DNA of 64,000 bases from an uncultured Oscillospiraceae bacterium (lineage in GTDB: Bacteria; Bacillota; Clostridia; Oscillospirales; Ruminococcaceae): NCBI GenBank assembly GCA_900539195.1, contig UQBC01000004.1:59907-123906 (forward strand), in the 5' to 3' direction. The number at the start of each line of letters is the position of its first letter. The stretch's first letter is position 1. Under the pieces are notes generated by a model that worked only from the letters and a program-made list of their open reading frames with translations, did no database searches and was not told the DNA's origin. Shown here in pieces: positions 61,640-64,000 of this stretch. The translations under genes were made by a program, and so were the position numbers.

Positions 61640-63316
61640 TTATCGTAAAACAAAATCCTTATACTCGTAAAAAGCTATTTTCATAAACTCATAGAACTGA
61701 TAAGAATCCAAATGCAGATATTTAAGACGAGTGCCGAAAATATCACAGAATCCGTCTGAATAATCATATACTTTTTTACAAATATCCACGCACTCATCCG
61801 ATTCGCTTTTGCATTCATCGGGTGACATATCAATAATACGCTCGATCGTATTACGCATTTTGTCAAGATCTCTGGAAGACATGGTTCCAAACTGAACCAT
61901 AAAGTCTATATTGTATCTTTTAGCTGTGCAATCTGCAAAAACTGTGTAAACTTCATTTTCACTGCCGCATATACCGGTTATTTTTCTGAGCGCCTGTGAA
62001 TGGTGCGTTGAATATAAAAGATTATTCTCGTCAAAAAGTTCCGGACAAGTTGATCTCAGCTTTGAAATACATTTTTCTCTGTCTGCATTTCTCATTAAGA
62101 TTATTTCATTGAAAAGCGGCAAATAGTGAATAATTGAGCCGATTTTTTCTTCGGTTGTATTATATCCGTACTTACGAATTACCGATAAATCAAGCTCAGA
62201 CAGTGAAATTTTAAAAAAGTTACTTATAAAGTCGCCGACTGTCATATTGGAATCGACCTTTGCGTTTATCACCTCAGATGTGGAATCAGAAACAATTTTT
62301 TCTATATCCAAGCCAACGGTACACCTTTTGACGCATAGCTTCGGAGTTTTATATTCCAAAATTCTGCGGATTATTTTTTCAAGCAGTAAACCTTCATTTT
62401 CTATGAAAATTATACTTTTCCTGCCCAGCCTGTAACACTCGTCGACCAGCCATTTTGCATAAGAAAACACAAGCGGTGCAATCAATATTTCAGATACACT
62501 GCTTATGTCGGAAATAAACCTCAAGGCGTTATCAGGCATCGAAAGGTTATCATAATCATCGTACAGACGGTTTATTGCAAAGCCGATGAGAAAAGTATTA
62601 TCGCATCGTCTGTCGGAAAAAGAACGCAATCTTCTGAAAGGCACATCAGAATTTGCGATGCTTTCAACACGTCTTATCTGCATAGCCTCCATCCCCTGGC
62701 GTTTTGCAGAAGCTACGTCTGAGCGTTCGTTGTCGCCGATATGTAAAATCTCCCCGGCTTCAACGCCCTGTTTTCTCATATCATCTATCACAGTCTGATA
62801 TAATCGTCCGGTACTCTTTGTCATTTTATACTCAGACGAAAGATAAAGTTTATCATAACCCTCATAGCCGCAATGAGCAAGCATTTTTGAAATGAATGAG
62901 TACGGCAGGTAGATATCGGAAACGATTATAACCTTTTTACCGAGTTTCTTTGCAAGATAAAACAGCTTTTGCGCACTATTCCTTGCAGAAAGCAAAGAAT
63001 ACTCACACTCAAGCTCGGCTTGTAACAATCTTTCAATTTCATCTTCTGAATACTCATAAGCATTTTTCATGACATCATAAATATCAGAATACAATATCTC
63101 ATCTTCTCCGACAGCCTGCTTTTGTCTGGCGAGAGACTCGCAGTTTTTTCTGACAAGTGCAAAGAAATCATTCTGCTTGCATTCTCTGCCTGCAACAACA
63201 AACAGATCGGTTGGGAATATACTGGGACGAAGAACCAGTGTGTCAAAAATATCAAAACTTATTACTTTATAACGAGGATTTTCTATTGCTTTACGCAGAT
63301 CCTGTAGTTGGCTCAT
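61640..63316 (-). CDS. HAD-superfamily protein of the glycan locus
   Basis: 558-residue protein. Residues 1-215 are an intact HAD domain: FDIFDTLVLRP (catalytic Asp pair), a helical cap, VIIVSDIYLP (motif II), and HIGDNERSDVASAKRQGM (motif IV). The remaining 340 residues have no domain I can name but align with residues 230-640 of the next gene (segment LVFSYAKWLVDECYRLGRKSIIFIENEG). Role: perhaps a sugar-phosphate phosphatase, or a scaffold for glycosyltransfer. AAAGGAG precedes the ATG. Confidence 0.76.
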   Translation of the reverse strand: MSQLQDLRKAIENPRYKVISFDIFDTLVLRPSIFPTDLFVVAGRECKQNDFFALVRKNCESLARQKQAVGEDEILYSDIYDVMKNAYEYSEDEIERLLQAELECEYSLLSARNSAQKLFYLAKKLGKKVIIVSDIYLPYSFISKMLAHCGYEGYDKLYLSSEYKMTKSTGRLYQTVIDDMRKQGVEAGEILHIGDNERSDVASAKRQGMEAMQIRRVESIANSDVPFRRLRSFSDRRCDNTFLIGFAINRLYDDYDNLSMPDNALRFISDISSVSEILIAPLVFSYAKWLVDECYRLGRKSIIFIENEGLLLEKIIRRILEYKTPKLCVKRCTVGLDIEKIVSDSTSEVINAKVDSNMTVGDFISNFFKISLSELDLSVIRKYGYNTTEEKIGSIIHYLPLFNEIILMRNADREKCISKLRSTCPELFDENNLLYSTHHSQALRKITGICGSENEVYTVFADCTAKRYNIDFMVQFGTMSSRDLDKMRNTIERIIDMSPDECKSESDECVDICKKVYDYSDGFCDIFGTRLKYLHLDSYQFYEFMKIAFYEYKDFVLR

Positions 63317-63339
63317 TAGTAAGTCTCCTTTGTTCCACG

Positions 63340-63968
63340 TCAGCCTAGATCCATATAACGGGCATTGTCTGTGTTCTTATTGTTTCTTGCGACGATCATG
63401 CCCTCTGCTATGTTCCAGTCTTCAAGCGTATCAAGGTCACATGACTCGTCTTTGGGTATTGAGAACAGACCGATTTCACCGCCGAAAATCGGATTTACGC
63501 CGCTTTCCTGCATTTTTATGAAACTATCACGTTTCCATGCAGTTATAGCCCATGCGATTCTGTCAACAGGCGTCAGAAACTGGCTGTTTATTTTCTCCTT
63601 ACGGCTGAAGTTTACCGGTTTTCCTTCACAGAAGCACTCAGTCTTTTCTGAAACTACCGAAAAAACTACATCAAAATCATTTTCGTCGACATATTCAACA
63701 AAATTCTTAAGGGTTTCTACTCTGAGGAGAGGAGATGTCGGATTTACCATAACAACATAGTCACAATCATGGACCTTGAGGAACTGATATGTAAAGTCAC
63801 GGTTTGTCGCTGTATTTGAAGCAAGCTCAGGCGGTCTTCTGTGGAAATGTACCTTTTCGGTTTCAATCGCTTTTCCAAGCTCTTCGCTTTCGGTATTGAC
63901 CCATATACTGTCAAAAAAATCACATTCAAGGCAGAAATCTATCGGGTACTTAATCAGAGGCTTTCCAC
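63340..63968 (-). CDS. Acylneuraminate-type cytidylyltransferase, 5' end cut by the contig end
   Basis: The reading frame is open from the TGA at 63340-63342 to the last real base at 63968, about 209 codons. It includes the segments GKPLIKYPIDFCLECDFFDS, VHFHRRPPELASNTATN, FLKVHDCDYVVMVNPTSPLL and VFSVVSEKT. This pattern (sugar-like substrate sites and VNPTSPLLR) matches NeuA/CMP-sialic or pseudaminic/legionaminic acid synthetases. The N-terminal PARGGSKR-like CTP loop would lie in the missing part. An internal ATG (63750) is not the start. It is the first known gene of the operon, and CMP-activated nine-carbon sugar synthesis fits the locus. Confidence 0.8.
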
Positions 63969-64000
63969 CTGTCTCTTATACACATCTGACGCTGCCGACG
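63969..64000. other. Nextera transposase adapter (sequencing artefact)
   Basis: CTGTCTCTTATACACATCT (63969-63987) is the Tn5 mosaic end used in Nextera libraries, and GACGCTGCCGACG (63988-64000) is the beginning of the adjoining read-1 primer complement. It is not genomic. The window ends at an untrimmed contig end. Confidence 0.97.

Noticed and set aside
1..64000. CRISPR arrays, tRNA, rRNA and insertion-sequence transposases
   Set aside because: No regularly spaced direct repeats, no cloverleaf candidates and no transposase motifs were found on reading both strands. A tRNAscan or CRISPR-finder run would settle it.

Overview
The window reads as a chromosomal stretch of a low-to-mid GC, Gram-positive anaerobe of the class Clostridia, most like the Ruminococcus / [Eubacterium] siraeum group of the Oscillospiraceae. 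Reasons: a Bacillota-type core cluster (hprK, murB, rapZ, whiA, dnaE, pfkA), hpt-ftsH, two ECF-type vitamin transporters under riboswitches, a FakB/FakA/PlsY fatty acid operon, rubrerythrin plus hybrid-cluster protein (strict-anaerobe stress genes), GH5 glycanases, lipoprotein signal peptides, and AGGAGG-type ribosome binding sites with TTGACA/TATAAT promoters. No rRNA, tRNA, CRISPR array or insertion-sequence transposase was seen. The last 32 bases (63969-64000) are Nextera sequencing adapter, so the window ends at a contig end and the last gene is artificially cut.

Layout. 0-2.8 kb: hpt and ftsH. 3.0-6.2 kb: an MBOAT acyltransferase with a DHHW/AlgX-like partner, an O-acetylation pair. 6.3-10.8 kb: OmpR-type response regulator, histidine kinase and a fused ATPase-permease ABC protein. 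11.0-14.4 kb (minus): a polyphosphate-type module of VTC-domain protein, DUF4956 membrane protein and a DUF4353 lipoprotein. Divergent from it, 14.7-18.2 kb (plus): a P-type-ATPase-like protein that has lost its catalytic motifs, followed by a DUF368/PopT undecaprenyl-phosphate transporter with an inserted domain. Six contiguous 11-bp repeats lie between the two units. 18.3-30.2 kb (minus): proC with a tetrahydrofolate-riboswitch-controlled folT, then the core cluster pfkA, dnaE, whiA, rapZ, murB, ROK glucokinase, PHP hydrolase, hprK. 30.4-31.2 kb: mntP behind a manganese riboswitch. 31.2-35.3 kb: a TetR regulator divergent from fakB-fakA-plsY. 35.3-36.1 kb: TPP riboswitch and thiT, followed by a small MITE-like element. 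36.3-42.4 kb: AIM24-like protein, a second DegV, rubrerythrin, D-2-hydroxyacid dehydrogenase, hcp and a cytosolic GH5. 42.5-48.0 kb (minus): metallopeptidase, carbon-nitrogen hydrolase, a GH5_8-type mannanase lipoprotein, a frameshifted gene remnant and a hybrid sensor kinase.

48.2-64 kb (minus) is one long surface-glycan operon: HAD phosphatase, aldolase fusion, two hexapeptide acetyltransferases (one fused to a WcbI-like domain), a complete GDP-D-glycero-D-manno-heptose pathway (gmhA, a guanylyltransferase-GmhB fusion, hddA), a 1520-residue protein with a dead HAD domain and two GT-B-like regions, a HAD paralogue, and a truncated CMP-acylneuraminate-type cytidylyltransferase. The genes sit end to end and no internal promoter was evident. 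The most unusual parts of the window are this locus, with its domain fusions and Gram-positive heptose route, and the 13-18 kb polyphosphate / pseudo-ATPase / lipid-carrier region with its phased repeat array.
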